Shown here: positions 21,501 through 32,202 of the stretch, piece by piece | How positions within the stretch are numbered: the stretch's first letter is position 1 | How the letters are laid out: every line of letters starts with the position of its first letter | NCBI GenBank assembly: GCA_049999765.1 | Contig: JBNGIQ010007702.1 | Coordinates: 1 to 37,528, forward strand | DNA: 37,528 bases | From: Phaeoceros laevis | Taxonomy: Eukaryota > Anthocerotophyta > Anthocerotopsida > Notothyladales | Direction of reading: 5' to 3' | Made by a program: the position numbers and the translations under genes | Notes under the pieces: model-generated | What the model was told of the DNA's origin: nothing | What the model saw: only the letters and a program-made list of their open reading frames with translations | Databases searched by the model: none

Positions 21501-23586
21501 AGAACTTTTCTGGTGTCCTGAGAGAGGCCTGGATTCAGGTGATCAATGAGGCACTGAAGAGCATCCCAGGCTTTGAAAGACAAGTAACTTCAAAACGTAA
21601 TCTGGATCTTATCTTACCGCCAGTTTCAAAAAGCACTTCTTGCGGGACAACCTGCAGTTTTTAAAAAACGACGAGCATGTGAAGTCAAATCCATTGTATT
21701 CTAATTGCTGTTGTGCTGAAAATCTTGACCAATTGCAGGAAGAACACACCTGCGCAAGAAGCGCACACAGAGCTGAACGCGAAGAATTATCTTGTATGCT
21801 TCCCACATAGAATTGTCCAGCTGCTGCATCTGTGAAAGCAAACCCAAATGCTATATGTTTGTCTCCAGGAGTGTTCTGAGAGCTGAATTCCTGTATCAGT
21901 TCAGCAAGCAGTTAAGGAAGCCTATAGCTTCAATTATCAGAGAGCGTTGTCAGAATACTGCTTGAGATATCTCTGTACCTCCTTCAAGGCTAAGACATGA
22001 ACGGCTTCTGGTTGTAACTTCCCGTCTCTAAGGGTAGAAGGCGTAAGGACTTCTGTAAGTTCCCTCTGCACCATCTGACCAAGAAGGAAAGAGTCAAATT
22101 GCTAGACTCACCTCTGTGTTGGTTCCCAATCCTATCTAATATTCTTGGATTTTCTGTGAGCAAACAGTAGAAGATAGCCTCATCCACTATGAGGTCCGTA
22201 ACATACTGCCCCTGGTCCTCGTTTTCGTTTAGCCTCCTCGCCAGTTTCAATCTGTTCCATCCTTCCAACCTTGTACCTGTAAGGCACATGCTAAAGATGA
22301 AGGACGAAGAGATCTCTGCAAGTAGTAATTGTTGAAGAAAAGGCACCAAAACATTGACTACCATACTTCAAGCCCAGTCCTTGCCGCTTACCCGCGTGCA
22401 ACTAGTTTTCGTACGGCATCATCAATTCCACTCTCCGGACAACCGACCTACAAATACGACGCTGCTGGTGAAACCTTGACCATGGGGAAAATGCCATTCT
22501 GAGATACAGTGCAGCAATATGTGCCAACCTGCCTGCACCGCCCCACTCCACTGATTGTCAACTTCCAATCAAGTTCCTTGTGTCCGATCTCTGCATCCAC
22601 CTCGTACAACTCGTAGAATTTGCCCTGTACAAAAAGCTATCCTTAACAAAGAAAGAGAATTGCATAGTTCTCAGAAAGGTTTCAAGGTACCAAGGTACCA
22701 AGGCACCAAAAAAGGCAGGCTTGCATCGGTGTAGCTGCAAAACACGCTCTTACCACTTTGAAGAACAGAATGGTATCCATGTACTTGCTCTTAGTCAGCC
22801 AGTACTGTTTCTGAGAAGCTGAAAATTTGTGGAGAACATCTCCAGGTATCTGGACGGTTCTCTCATCGAAGAGCGCATGTCCAGGTTTTCTCCCATTCCC
22901 GTCGCGAATCCTCGAAGGACACATCCACTCGAATTTGGCTCTTGCTTCCGCCCATGCTCCTCCTTGTTGTTGCAGACCATCGTCTGCACCAAGAGCTTGG
23001 ACGAGCTTTCTTCTCTTATCATGATCGCGAACACCGCTAGAGGGAGTAGAAGGACCGTGCTCATCTTCCCTGATACGCTTGATTCCAGGAACGAGTGGGC
23101 GCGTGGGACAAGGTCCACTATCTTCATCAGAAGCGGTTAGTGTCTCTGCAGAAAGCTTGAGGGTCTTCCTGCAAGTAGAAATGATGTAAGTCCGGGAGTT
23201 CAGCAAGGTAAAGTCGGGTAGTCCTGGCAGGTTAGATAATTAGCGACCTGATCGGTGTTCCCCGCTGAGCTAAAGTTTCTTCGTCGTGATTCTCCCCTGA
23301 TGGAATTGCTGCTGGTTGGGCCCTTCTCCTACTAAACATTTTCTCTTGGATCCGCAGAACCTGCTCATTCTGCAACAACCGATCCAGGTCAGTCTTCTAA
23401 TGGTCTAGCTTTCTGCAGCGTTTTCACGAAGAAATGCACTACCGAGACCTGCGCCGGCTGTTGATGCTGCGGGTCATACTTGTGCCTCCCAGTACCGACT
23501 ATTGTTGTCTGATGATCGCAGGCTATTTTGTCCTTGTTCGCTCTATTCTTGCCGTAAAAGGCCAGCAGAGACTGTTGTTGAGGCAT
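18564..23586 (-). CDS. MSH7: MutS-homologue MSH7 (plant mismatch repair)
   Basis: MSH7 pairs with MSH2 to recognise certain base mismatches in the plant nucleus. Eighteen exons were inferred: 23586-23449, 23369-23248, 23168-22754, 22624-22529, 22447-22392, 22276-22207, 22074-21979, 21890-21750, 21651-21618, 21570-21481, 21342-21067 (with gap), 20973-20850, 20758-20481, 20347-20129, 20049-19654, 19558-19462, 19369-19242 and 19073-18564. Every junction keeps phase, giving about 1,095 residues against about 1,100 in Arabidopsis MSH7. The N terminus carries a PCNA-binding PIP box (QQSLLAFY, residues 4-11). The mismatch-wedge motif FYE lies at about 228. Walker [10 protein letters not shown] is at about 830, Walker [13 protein letters not shown] at about 905, then FATHYHPL. 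No Tudor domain precedes the MutS core, which argues for MSH7 over MSH6. A 100-N gap interrupts exon 11. Confidence 0.93.
21107..21206. other. Assembly gap, 100 N, inside MSH7
   Basis: The gap falls between coding sequence ending QRINVD and coding sequence resuming at [12 protein letters not shown], both parts of the MutS domain III lever region. The missing bases are mostly coding and may include one intron. If fully exonic, the true length must be a multiple of three, which 100 is not. Confidence 0.97.
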
Positions 23587-24080
23587 CTTCCAATCCGAGC
23601 ACCAGCCGCTGCAGGTCACATACTCTAGTCATGCATTCCAACTACTAGGAGCATCCCCGTTCATATCGACAACCTTCCGTCACAACAGGCTGCTTTTGAG
23701 AAGAGCCGAGAAGAGCACGCAAATTCAGAACCGAACACTTACCTCGTACAGGACGGTCAATGCAGACAATGATTCATGAATATCGATCGTGCCAAGCCAC
23801 GATGCTTGATTGGCAACTTCAGACCCACGACGCAGACTGCTGAGAATGCCAGGCAATTAAGAGGACCAAGGACGGGTTGGGGACGAAATGGCGGGAAGCT
23901 CTGTTTGGCGGCAGACTCGCTTTTCATGTTGTCTAACGTTCTTCAGTAGGAAAACACGCGTTTCAAATGTGCTTGTAGATATTAAAATCACTCAGGAGCA
24001 AATTAGCTCAACTGAAAGAATTGGCGTATATCGTTGCCACGAATTAATTGAAACTCTAAAGTACAGCTTCAACAGATTGA
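23587..24080. promoter_or_regulatory. Spacer upstream of MSH7, downstream of CtpA
   Basis: This 494-bp spacer separates the MSH7 start from the CtpA stop; both genes run leftward. It should hold the MSH7 promoter and leader and the CtpA 3' UTR. I see no specific binding site or additional gene. Confidence 0.4.
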
Positions 24081-27001
24081 TCATCTGGAGAAGAGTGCAG
24101 ATACAGGAATGTTACAACCAGAGGTAGGATCTTCAACACATCTGCAAAAGCTCTCTCCATCCATGGGAATGAACGAAGGCAGGCTATGGTCAGGTGTAAT
24201 TCCCACCTGCATATCAAATTGCACTCATTTCAGTAACAGCTCGGTAGTAAATAAGAGACCCTGTACGTTAGTAGGTTGGGATCACCACCTTGTCGATGTT
24301 AATATGGGCAGGTGTCTCATATCGAGCAATCGTTACTGCCATTCCTGAGCCATCTGACAGCTCAAACACAGATTGAATTCTCCTGCCATGATCCATCGGC
24401 AGGCCAAGATCAGACCACAGATCTCGTGTATGAGGAGTGCTCCAAAGCAAGCGAAGAGGAAACTCACCCTTTTCCAAAAGTAGGCTCGCCTATAATAACA
24501 GCCCGCTGGTTGTCCTTCAAAGCACCTGCAAGAATCTCACTCGCGCTGGCAGTTCCCTTATTCACCTGTTTGGAAAGTGGAAAGGAGCTGTTCAGAGCCA
24601 TTTGAACACGTTTTTGTGATTAGTGACCTCAACCTACAAACCCAGGCTCACCAAGACGGCAAGGGGTTCGGTAGTTGCAATGGCGTCTTCACCATCTGTT
24701 TCATAAATGTCTCGGACACCCATGCTGTCAGCAATGTACACAATAACTCCCTTATCGAGCCTGAAAATGTTTTGAATATTAATCATTAGTATCTACCGAT
24801 ACATTCCAAGAAACCATGAAATAGAGGTAGAGCCAAACAGAATGCTAGCCTACCATCCTTCCAACGACAAAATAGCAGCAGACTACCAGGGGACAGGAAC
24901 ACATACCACATTTTTGCTATTTCAATTCCTGCTGGAAAAAGACCGCCACTGATACCAATGAAGCAAAGCATGTGAGCCACTTTCCAAACCACGTATCATG
25001 AATTCCAAGCTTCCAAAACCCATGCAGCAGGTGAACGTAAGGTCCACTTTCACTATGATACATGAGCGGTAGGTAGTACACCTCAATAACAAACCAAATC
25101 TACGCACCTGTTGTTTCTTATATCGAGCACAAATGCCTTGGCTCCATCATTCTTCAGGAACTTAATAGCATCTTTAACAGCTCCTGGCAAAAAAGCAAAC
25201 ACGTGCCAGGACGTTTTCCAGATGTTGAACGTGCAATGTTTTCTGACGTCCATTCTGGTAAGGTATGTGCTGTGAGCACTTATTGTTTGCAGGCACTTTT
25301 AGCTTACTCGACGAGTTCTGGTTGAAGGTCGAGAGACGGATATACCCCAGCTTAAGGGGGGGATCTCCATCTCTTTGGACTTCACATAGCCGCCAAGACA
25401 CAGGATTTAAAGTAATCTTCTCCCTCCTGCATAGGCCAAAGACAAAAGACACAGAAGGCACTTGAGTTGACAAAACTGAATGAACCATCACATAACATAC
25501 GGCGCTATCAACTTACAGCACCGTGACAGTCTTCAGGTTCTCATGGCTTTGTAGTGTCAAACCCACTTCTGAATTTACAGGGCCTCTGAACAAAATCAGC
25601 ACCTCAGTATAGTTGTGTGTGGAGCCGAAACACTCCGGAAGGAGTTTTTCAACTATATTCGATGCGTATAAGAAAACTTGCTTACTGCAGACGTTGTGCA
25701 GCCTCGTACAGCCCCATGCCATTTGTCGGAACACCATCAATGGCCACAATCAAATCTCCTGGTAGCACACCAGCACGCTCTGCTGGACCCCCAGTAACAG
25801 GTGCAACAACCACAAGTTGTTCAGAAGTTACATCACCAGTCATATCGAATCCCACCTCCAAACCCACTCCAGTCACAGCGCCACTAGTGCCTGACTGCCT
25901 TTCACAGCAACGAGTCAGAAAAATTCGCTTTCAGATAATGCAGTTTTCAGCATCATGGTAACCATGGAGAAATAGACATCACTGAACATGAACTTCCCTC
26001 GTCTTCATTAAAGAGCTAACTACCTTTAAGCTCTTGAACTTCTCGGGCTCCAGAAACCTGGTGAAAGGGTCATCCAACGTGGCTAGCATCTTGCGAATCG
26101 CAGCATCTAAAAGATCAGATGTCAAGATCAGGGGCTCCAACAAGGGAATAGCCAAGCTACCTCGATCAGACCAGGTCCACGTACATGTTTGATCACGAGT
26201 TTTCATTGGTTCACGGCGAAGAGCATCTTCTCGGTACCTAAACCAGCTCTGCCCATTGAAACTTTTGTCAACATAAGCTCTGTCAACAATTCGCCAGGCC
26301 TCCAAAAAAATCAGGTTTTCCTCTGTAAGAGCCCCTGTCCCCAACGAGGTGTTACAGAGATCACACTCATGTTTCATCAGTTCAGGCAATACATTTCAAA
26401 TGCTGAAAAAAAACGTACTGCTTCAGCATTGCTTACATGTGGGCCGAATTGCTAGGTGGGCTGGGCCACTAAAGAAAAGCAAGGCAGCAGCTACTGAGGT
26501 AAGCAACAGCATCCAGCCCCTCCTCCTCTCGTTGTACTGCGATCCACATTTGACATCTATACTATCTCTACCAGATCTTGACCAGGATAAGAAGCCAGCT
26601 CTGTGCATAGCTTTCAAAGTGTGCCGAAAAGCCCTGCGAGCTGCTTGGGTGACTGGCTCACTGTCCTGCCTGTATTCTATCGTTCTATTTGACGCTACTG
26701 CATTTGCGCCAAAGGGCTCGTTGTGAGCCCCCTGCAAAGATTTTTGCACAGAGTCCGCCCTCGTTACATAGGCCTGCCAGCCATTACGAAGGGGTGAGCA
26801 TGCGACAAAATTCCGAAGGATTCACCATCACTATCAAATGAACAGAACACCACGGGCAAGCTGCAGACCACGAGCAGCTGCTACCTGTGATCTGCATTTT
26901 TGCTGGAAAAAAACCTTCACTTGGCGCCGAGTCTTGTTGTGTAATTTCAGTCGCGGAGCAGGCATGGAAGCATGAATGCTTGCTTGAGTAACCAACGCCA
27001 T
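24081..27001 (-). CDS. CTPA: Carboxyl-terminal processing protease CtpA (D1 processing)
   Basis: CtpA is a thylakoid-lumen serine protease that trims the C-terminal extension of the photosystem II D1 precursor, which is needed to assemble the Mn cluster. Thirteen exons were inferred: 27001-26885, 26731-26437, 26334-26185, 26106-26024, 25894-25686, 25585-25517, 25426-25308, 25183-25108, 24948-24907, 24760-24652, 24565-24468, 24382-24289 and 24206-24081. Phases agree throughout, giving about 528 residues. The first exon has no acidic residues, as in a plastid transit peptide. A twin-Arg plus hydrophobic segment ([19 protein letters not shown]) follows and suits lumen export. The PDZ domain (GVGLEVGF...[20 protein letters not shown]) precedes the catalytic Ser of NKGTASASE, and Lys of FGKG lies 25 residues on, the known Ser/Lys dyad spacing. 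An in-frame Met at 27037 would add 12 residues. Confidence 0.93.
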
Positions 27002-27037
27002 TGGCTTAAGAGGAGCGCAACTCCAGAGTGGGCACAA

Positions 27038-27254
27038 TCTCTAAATCAAGCCGGAGCTTGCCATCTCACTTCAGGCACCACAGACCTGTTTCGTCCCGCA
27101 CTTCAGGGCACCATTATTTGCCATCAAGCAGCATGCGTTTGGAACTCGGAGTCTCAGATCCTCTTGCAGAATTGAAGTTGCAAATTTCAGGTCGAGAGAG
27201 GAAGGGGTTTAGGGCTTAACGGGGTGGAGAAACAGCTGTTTCCGTCGGTTGCTG
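27038..27254. promoter_or_regulatory. Short divergent promoter region, CtpA / JmjC gene
   Basis: Only 217-253 bp separate the divergent starts of CtpA (minus, Met at 27001 or 27037) and the JmjC gene (plus, ATG 27255). Both 5' UTRs and core promoters must fit here or overlap. No clear TATA box is seen on either strand. Confidence 0.5.
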
Positions 27255-30193
27255 ATGGAGCCGCAGGCAAAGAGAATGAAGCTGTTCACCATTGATGAGC
27301 AACTGCAGGCTGCTGCTTCTGATTCTGAGTTGGATTCTGATTTGGATTTGGATGAAGGCAAAGAATTTGGGTACCAAGGCTTCAGTGTCAAAGAGGCCCT
27401 TGCTCGTCTTCGCTCCGCTCTGCTACAGCTGCCTTCTCGCACTGCGAGGAGATGTTGCATATTGGCGCAGGAGTGGCTGAAGGATTTGCTTATCCCTTCT
27501 GATTTTGGGCAGAAAGATATGTCTAGTCTCGGATCCGGAGCTGTTCTGGAGTTATTTGAAAATGGCTTGTTGCAGCTGTTGCCCAAACTTCTGCAGGCAC
27601 AGTATGTCTGGATTCTGACCAATGGCTGTCATGGACATCAGTCAACCTCAAAACTCTAACCGGAACCTGTGTGTGTACTTAATGCAGACATGAGCAAATT
27701 GTGCTGGGGGCACTAGAAGTAGTCGGGGCAGTGGCTTTGTATTCGACTGATACAAATCTGAAGTTAACATGTTGCAAACCCGTGATAGAAACTCTCTCCG
27801 GCTTGCTGGAGTGCAGACGTCCGTCTGTCATGTTGGCCACTTGCCACTGTCTCATTGACATCATGGTTGCAGCTGAAGGTTGCAGGGCTTTCGTGAAATC
27901 AGCCGCCCTGGCGAGCTTGATGTAAGTGCTTTACTATTCTCCATGGGTTGCGTGTGAGGGTTTTGGCGTTGTCTGGAAGAAATTCTTCATTTTTCTGCTC
28001 TAGGCTGATAATGGACCTTACAGGCGCGTGCTCTGCTGGATCACAGATCGTCACTTTCCACAGAAATTCTCCTCTCAGCAAAGGATATCAGGCACTGTAG
28101 TATATGTGCATGTAGAAAGTCACGAACGTGAGGTTGGGGCAGGAAGTATTGTAGCTCATGATGTCTTTTTAGACGAAGGGAATGATGGACTGCTGCTACC
28201 TGGTGAGCTTGAGGAGTTGTTCGTTGCTGTGCTTCAAGCAACAAGTCGACTTTTGCCTTACTCCCTGACTGCAGTACCCAGTGACCTTCTAACTTCCACA
28301 CTGTCAAAAATGCAACTGATGTGGCAGAGGATGAAGCCACAGTGTTGCAAGCAGATGGGTCAAAGAGCGTCAGACTCCGTAGTGTTGGCCGAAGGGGCCC
28401 CTACTCACAGGCACCTGGTGTTGGCGAGTTTGGTTATGTGGTTGGCCATGGAAGCTGACTTTTTAAGTGGTTACAGGTGCAGTTCTAGGCTCACTCATGA
28501 CAATCTTCAAGAAGTTTTTCCAAGTGGATTCTTCCAACGGCACTGGGAACTCGCTCCTTCTCTTATCAAGGGTGGTAATGTCATGAGAAAACAAGTTTAT
28601 ATCTCCTGTTTAATGGAGGCACTATGCAAGAATGACTGCGAAGACTGTCTTCACACATTGCTATCAGGGCTAACGGCGTGTCCTCCAATACCAGCTGATG
28701 AAGTTGATCACCGCAATATTTTCAAAGATCTGCAGCAACGTCTTGGGGAACCAATAAGATATGGGCAGGACGTGAGGTTGGTCAAGTCGGGGAAGGTCAA
28801 TGAGATTGAGGGAAGCAAGAATGTGGAGCATCATTACTGTGCAGTTGAGAAGCCAGGTGACCATTCTTTCAGTTCCAAATATGTGCACATTGAGGACTGC
28901 TTGAAGGCTTTCAAGTTGGGGTACACTATTGCCTTGAGAGGTATGGAGTTTCGCTTCCCTTGCATCGCTGCTATTGCGGATAGCCTTGCCACAGCACTTG
29001 GACAAGCAAGTGTCGGTGCAAATTTATATCTTACACCGGCCAATGCACAGGGCCTTGCTGCTCACTATGACGATCATTGTGTTCTAGTTTGCCAGGTTTA
29101 TGGCCACAAGCATTGGTCTATTTACTCCCCTCAGCACGAGCTTCCTCGGTTGTATGACAACCGTTGTCCAATTCAGCAGAATGTACCTCCAGTAGCGCAG
29201 ATTCTGGTCGACCAAGGTGACTGGTTGTACATTCCACGAGGCTTTGGACACCAAGCATACACATGCAGTCAGTGCACTGCAAGGGCAGAGCCTGCTGGGT
29301 CAGAGGTGAAGGAGAACCAGGGCTTCTCGCTGCATTTGACTTTTGGGGTGGAAGTGGAGCCACCTTTTGAGTATGTGTCGTACCTAGGCATCTTCTGTTG
29401 TGTTTGTGACCCTCTGTTGTTCTGAGGCACCCACTTGAAAGTAGAGTACATTAAACGAGTTTCGTTTTGCAGGTGGGAAGGGTTGATCCATATGGCGCTG
29501 CATGACTTTGGACAGAGAAGAATGTGTGCAACTGCCAACGACTCCCCATCTAGATTTGATGAATATTTGAGTCGAAGGAGAGTGCATTTGATCATTTTCC
29601 TTCTCCACATTGCTGTAAGGGTGGTTGGCAAGGAATGCCCAGCGTTTAGAAAGGCTTGCTCAATTTCAGCTACGGTTCCAGAAGCCAGCAGCCTCTTGGT
29701 ACCAGTGCAGGGAAGCCAGCCACGCTCTAAATGCGGTGACTGTATGTTGAAGGACTCCAAATTGCAGCTGACACCAGAGACTCCCCTGACACCTGAGAGC
29801 TTCTTCTTACGACTGCTCTCTGTCTTCTCCGACCATGCCAGCTTTGAGAATGCTCAGGAAGTGATGAGAAGTTCTTTGCCTGAAAAAAATGGAGACGGCC
29901 TCAGTTGGATGGCATGGTTGAGGCACTTGCCAACCTCAGGTGAAGATCTCTATTCAGCAGCTGCATGTTCGCCACTTCTGGAGCTGTTCCCAGAGTCTCT
30001 CCAGCCCAGTTGTCCAGATGAGACTACATTGTCATTGTTAGGGAGCCAATTTGCAAGTATGAAAGAAGAGTTTGTTCAGAAGGCGTTGTACCCGGAGGCT
30101 TGTGCGGCCTTTGAGCTTGTTCTAGGCAAGTACCGGGACAGCAGGAAAAAACTTATAAATGGCTTTCTGGCGTTACATGCAAAGTCTGGCTAA
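27255..30193 (+). CDS. JmjC/cupin-4 protein, ribosomal oxygenase (NO66/MINA53)-like
   Basis: This family uses Fe(II) and 2-oxoglutarate to hydroxylate His residues of ribosomal proteins; some members have also been called histone demethylases. Four exons: 27255-27601, 27688-27921, 28024-29370 and 29473-30193, GT-AG with matching phase, giving 882 residues. The catalytic fold lies around residues 500-620. HYDDHCVLVCQVYGHKHW gives the metal ligands His-540 and Asp-542, and GDWLYIPRGFGHQA supplies His-602; the GHKHW...Y block matches the NO66/MINA cupin. About 450 residues precede it, Leu-rich and helical, with no motif I recognise, and a C-terminal helical region follows. Animal NO66 (641 aa) and MINA53 (465 aa) are much shorter, so the long N-terminal part looks plant-specific. 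Early residues include an acidic SDSELDSDLDLDEG segment. The true substrate is not deducible here. Confidence 0.9.
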
Positions 30194-30460
30194 TATTATT
30201 ACATGGTCGGCAAGAATCCGTACCTCGAACACTGCTCACCTGGAGAGCCTCTGGCCTGCACTGTGGGTGGAATCAGGTTGCTTTTGTGGGGAACACAACT
30301 GAGGTTCCTTGGAGATTCATACACAGCTGCATCCTATTTTGTGAGTAGTGTAACGAACTGCCTTTGACAAATCCGCTGGGATGAGACAAGGACCATGGGG
30401 GAAAACGAGGCTGATGATGTATAAAGACGGTGTCTGGACGTCGTTGTCACACATTGACTC

Positions 30461-30919
30461 ATGGCCATGGCAAGAGCATGTGTATCTCCTATCGCCCTTT
30501 GCGCAGCAGTTGCAGCGCTGTGCTTCTTCTGCCTGGTGTGCTCTGTGCGAGCCCAGCTGCAGAACAGGTGGTATGCTAGCGATACTTGGATACGTCCGGG
30601 TCCGGGAGTGGAGCTCCATGTGAGGTACTTGGGGGTCTTCCATCAGGCGGCCTGGCAGTCCAATTGCGAGCTGGCGCTACTCCGCAATTCCAAAGTCTAC
30701 TGGAGCACAGACACAGCCAAGTACGGCAACCATGTTTGCTACCTGGCCATGCAGTTTGACGGCAACCTGGTAATTTATGGAGACGATAACAAGCCGCTCT
30801 GGGCATCCAACTCCCCGCAGCCAACCAGACAGAACTACTACGCTGAGATCCAGACGGACTCCAACTTCGTCATCTACGACGAAAACCACGCTCCCATCTG
30901 GGCCTCTAACACCGACTAG
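30461..30919 (+). CDS. Secreted bulb-type (GNA-like) mannose-binding lectin
   Basis: A single-exon frame of 152 residues. Residues 1-29 form a signal peptide: a short basic start, the hydrophobic run ALCAAVAALCFFCLVCSV, then RAQ before the mature chain. The mature part is one bulb-type lectin domain of three beta-prism repeats. Two keep the mannose-binding QxDxNxVxY motif (QFDGNLVIY and QTDSNFVIY), each followed by a WASN block. The first repeat is degenerate (NCELALLRNSKVYWSTD). There is no kinase, S-locus or membrane segment, so it should be a free secreted lectin, a class linked to defence and storage. It starts 267 bp after the JmjC stop on the same strand. Confidence 0.93.
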   Translation: MAMARACVSPIALCAAVAALCFFCLVCSVRAQLQNRWYASDTWIRPGPGVELHVRYLGVFHQAAWQSNCELALLRNSKVYWSTDTAKYGNHVCYLAMQFDGNLVIYGDDNKPLWASNSPQPTRQNYYAEIQTDSNFVIYDENHAPIWASNTD

Positions 30920-31094
30920 CTTTCTTGTTCTAGTCTAGGGCACGATATATCCGCAGCGGGGAAAGTAACAGAGTTTTTACAGTGAAAATTCAGTCCCATC
31001 ATTCTCGTGATTATGAGCGGCCCTCGGCTGCCGTTTGCCACGAACTCAGGACACGACCAAGTTTGTGTTTGTTGTCGAAGTCTTTTATTTACGA

Positions 31095-31971
31095 TAGGGC
31101 TAAGTAAGTCATTCACGCATGTGTATGACTTCAAAATAGCATGTGTGTGGGACTTTAAATTAATATATTGTGGTATTTGACTTTAGTATTGTTCCTCTCT
31201 CTCGTTTTCTCTCTCTACTGCACCAAATTCGTGCTCTAAGACAAACTTGAATTTGCCTTACAGGATTAGGTTAAATTCATCACATGGTGGTGGAAGGATA
31301 ACTTCTTGCCTTGGAGGTGCCAAAAAATCAATATTTGAGTACTTCACAAAGCAACCATGCTTGTCATCTGCCCACCTACTATCTTGAGTGATCAGAAATC
31401 CACCTTGTAGGAAGATGCAATAAATACCTAGTATTCCTGACAATCTCTTCAAACAATTTCGACAATCTGTTTGTGAATATAAAGGAATTGTAGGAAAGCA
31501 ATAGGTTGAAAAATATGCCCCAATTAACCACATAGGGCTTAGTAAGTCATTCAGGCATGTGTATGACTTCAAAATAACATGTGTATGGGACTTTAGATTA
31601 ATATATTGTGGAATTTGACTTTCGTATTGTTCCTCTCTCTAGTTTTCTATCTCTACTGCAGCAAATTTGTGCACTAAGATAAACTTGAATTTGCCTTACG
31701 GGATTAGGTTAAATTCATCAAATGGTGGTGGAAGGATAACTTCTTGCCTTCCAGGTGCCGAAAAATCCATATTTGAGTACTTTAGAAAGCAACCATGTTT
31801 GTCATTTGTCCACCCACTATCTTGAGTGATCAGAAATCCACCTTGTCGGAAGATGCAATAAACACCTAGTATTCCTGACAATCTCTTTAAACAATTTCGA
31901 CAATCTGTTTGTGAATATAAAGGAATTGTAGGAAAGCAATAGGCTGAAAAATATGCCCGAATTAACCACAT
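31095..31971. repeat. Direct tandem duplication, 438-bp unit
   Basis: The segment 31095-31532 is repeated at 31533-31971, by eye at roughly 95% identity. The copies share the AATTTGCCTTACxGGATTAGG and AAGGAATTGTAGGAAAGC blocks among many others. Both break points carry ATAGGGCT, a possible microhomology. The unit covers the 3' part of the Gnk2 coding region plus about 160 bp of its 3' flank. The left-hand copy is therefore an orphan 3' fragment downstream of the complete gene. Confidence 0.92.
31258..31532 (-). pseudogene. Truncated duplicate of the Gnk2-domain gene
   Basis: This minus-strand fragment encodes the last 90 or so residues of the neighbouring Gnk2 protein, from MWLIGAYFSTYC to the same DEFNLIL-type end. 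It has no signal peptide and lacks the first conserved Cys. The frame is open because the copy is recent, not because it is likely to be functional. It was produced by the 438-bp tandem duplication. Confidence 0.85.
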
Positions 31972-32202
31972 ATTGTTCTTATCACGGGCAACCTTACGTG
32001 CAGGATATGGGCTAGGAAATTCATCAGAAGCTTTGTTTATCACGGCATTTATTCCCTCATCTAAAATAGGACCATATTCTAACCAGTTGAATACAAACGC
32101 TCCATCGCAATCAACTACTTCAAGTTGAGGGTGATCTAAAAAGCATATTGCAAATTGTGCAACCCATATAAGTACCAAGAATAGCAAGCTTTTTGGTTCC
32201 AT
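31696..32202 (-). CDS. Secreted Gnk2/DUF26-domain protein (ginkbilobin-like)
   Basis: An intronless frame of 168 residues. A signal peptide (MEPKSLLFLVLIWVAQFAICF) precedes one Gnk2 domain with six cysteines. These are an N-terminal Cys at residue 32, the trio in YCFPTIPLYSQTDCRNC, the Cys of GVYC, and the Cys of KHGCFLKYS. Related proteins are ginkbilobin-2, a mannose-binding antifungal protein, and the ectodomains of cysteine-rich receptor kinases and plasmodesmal proteins. No membrane segment or kinase follows. The family motif is normally Cys-x8-Cys-x2-Cys; here the first spacing is 11, a three-residue insertion. The AT-rich upstream DNA (32320-32355) offers TATA-like sequences on this strand. 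Confidence 0.85.
   Translation of the reverse strand: MEPKSLLFLVLIWVAQFAICFLDHPQLEVVDCDGAFVFNWLEYGPILDEGINAVINKASDEFPSPYPARKVARDKNNMWLIRAYFSAYCFPTIPLYSQTDCRNCLKRLSGILGVYCIFRQGGFLITQDSGWTNDKHGCFLKYSNMDFSAPGRQEVILPPPFDEFNLIP

Noticed and set aside
18564-23586. MSH6 rather than MSH7
   Set aside because: The protein is about 1,095 residues with no Tudor domain before the MutS core, matching MSH7; plant MSH6 is about 1,300 with a Tudor domain.
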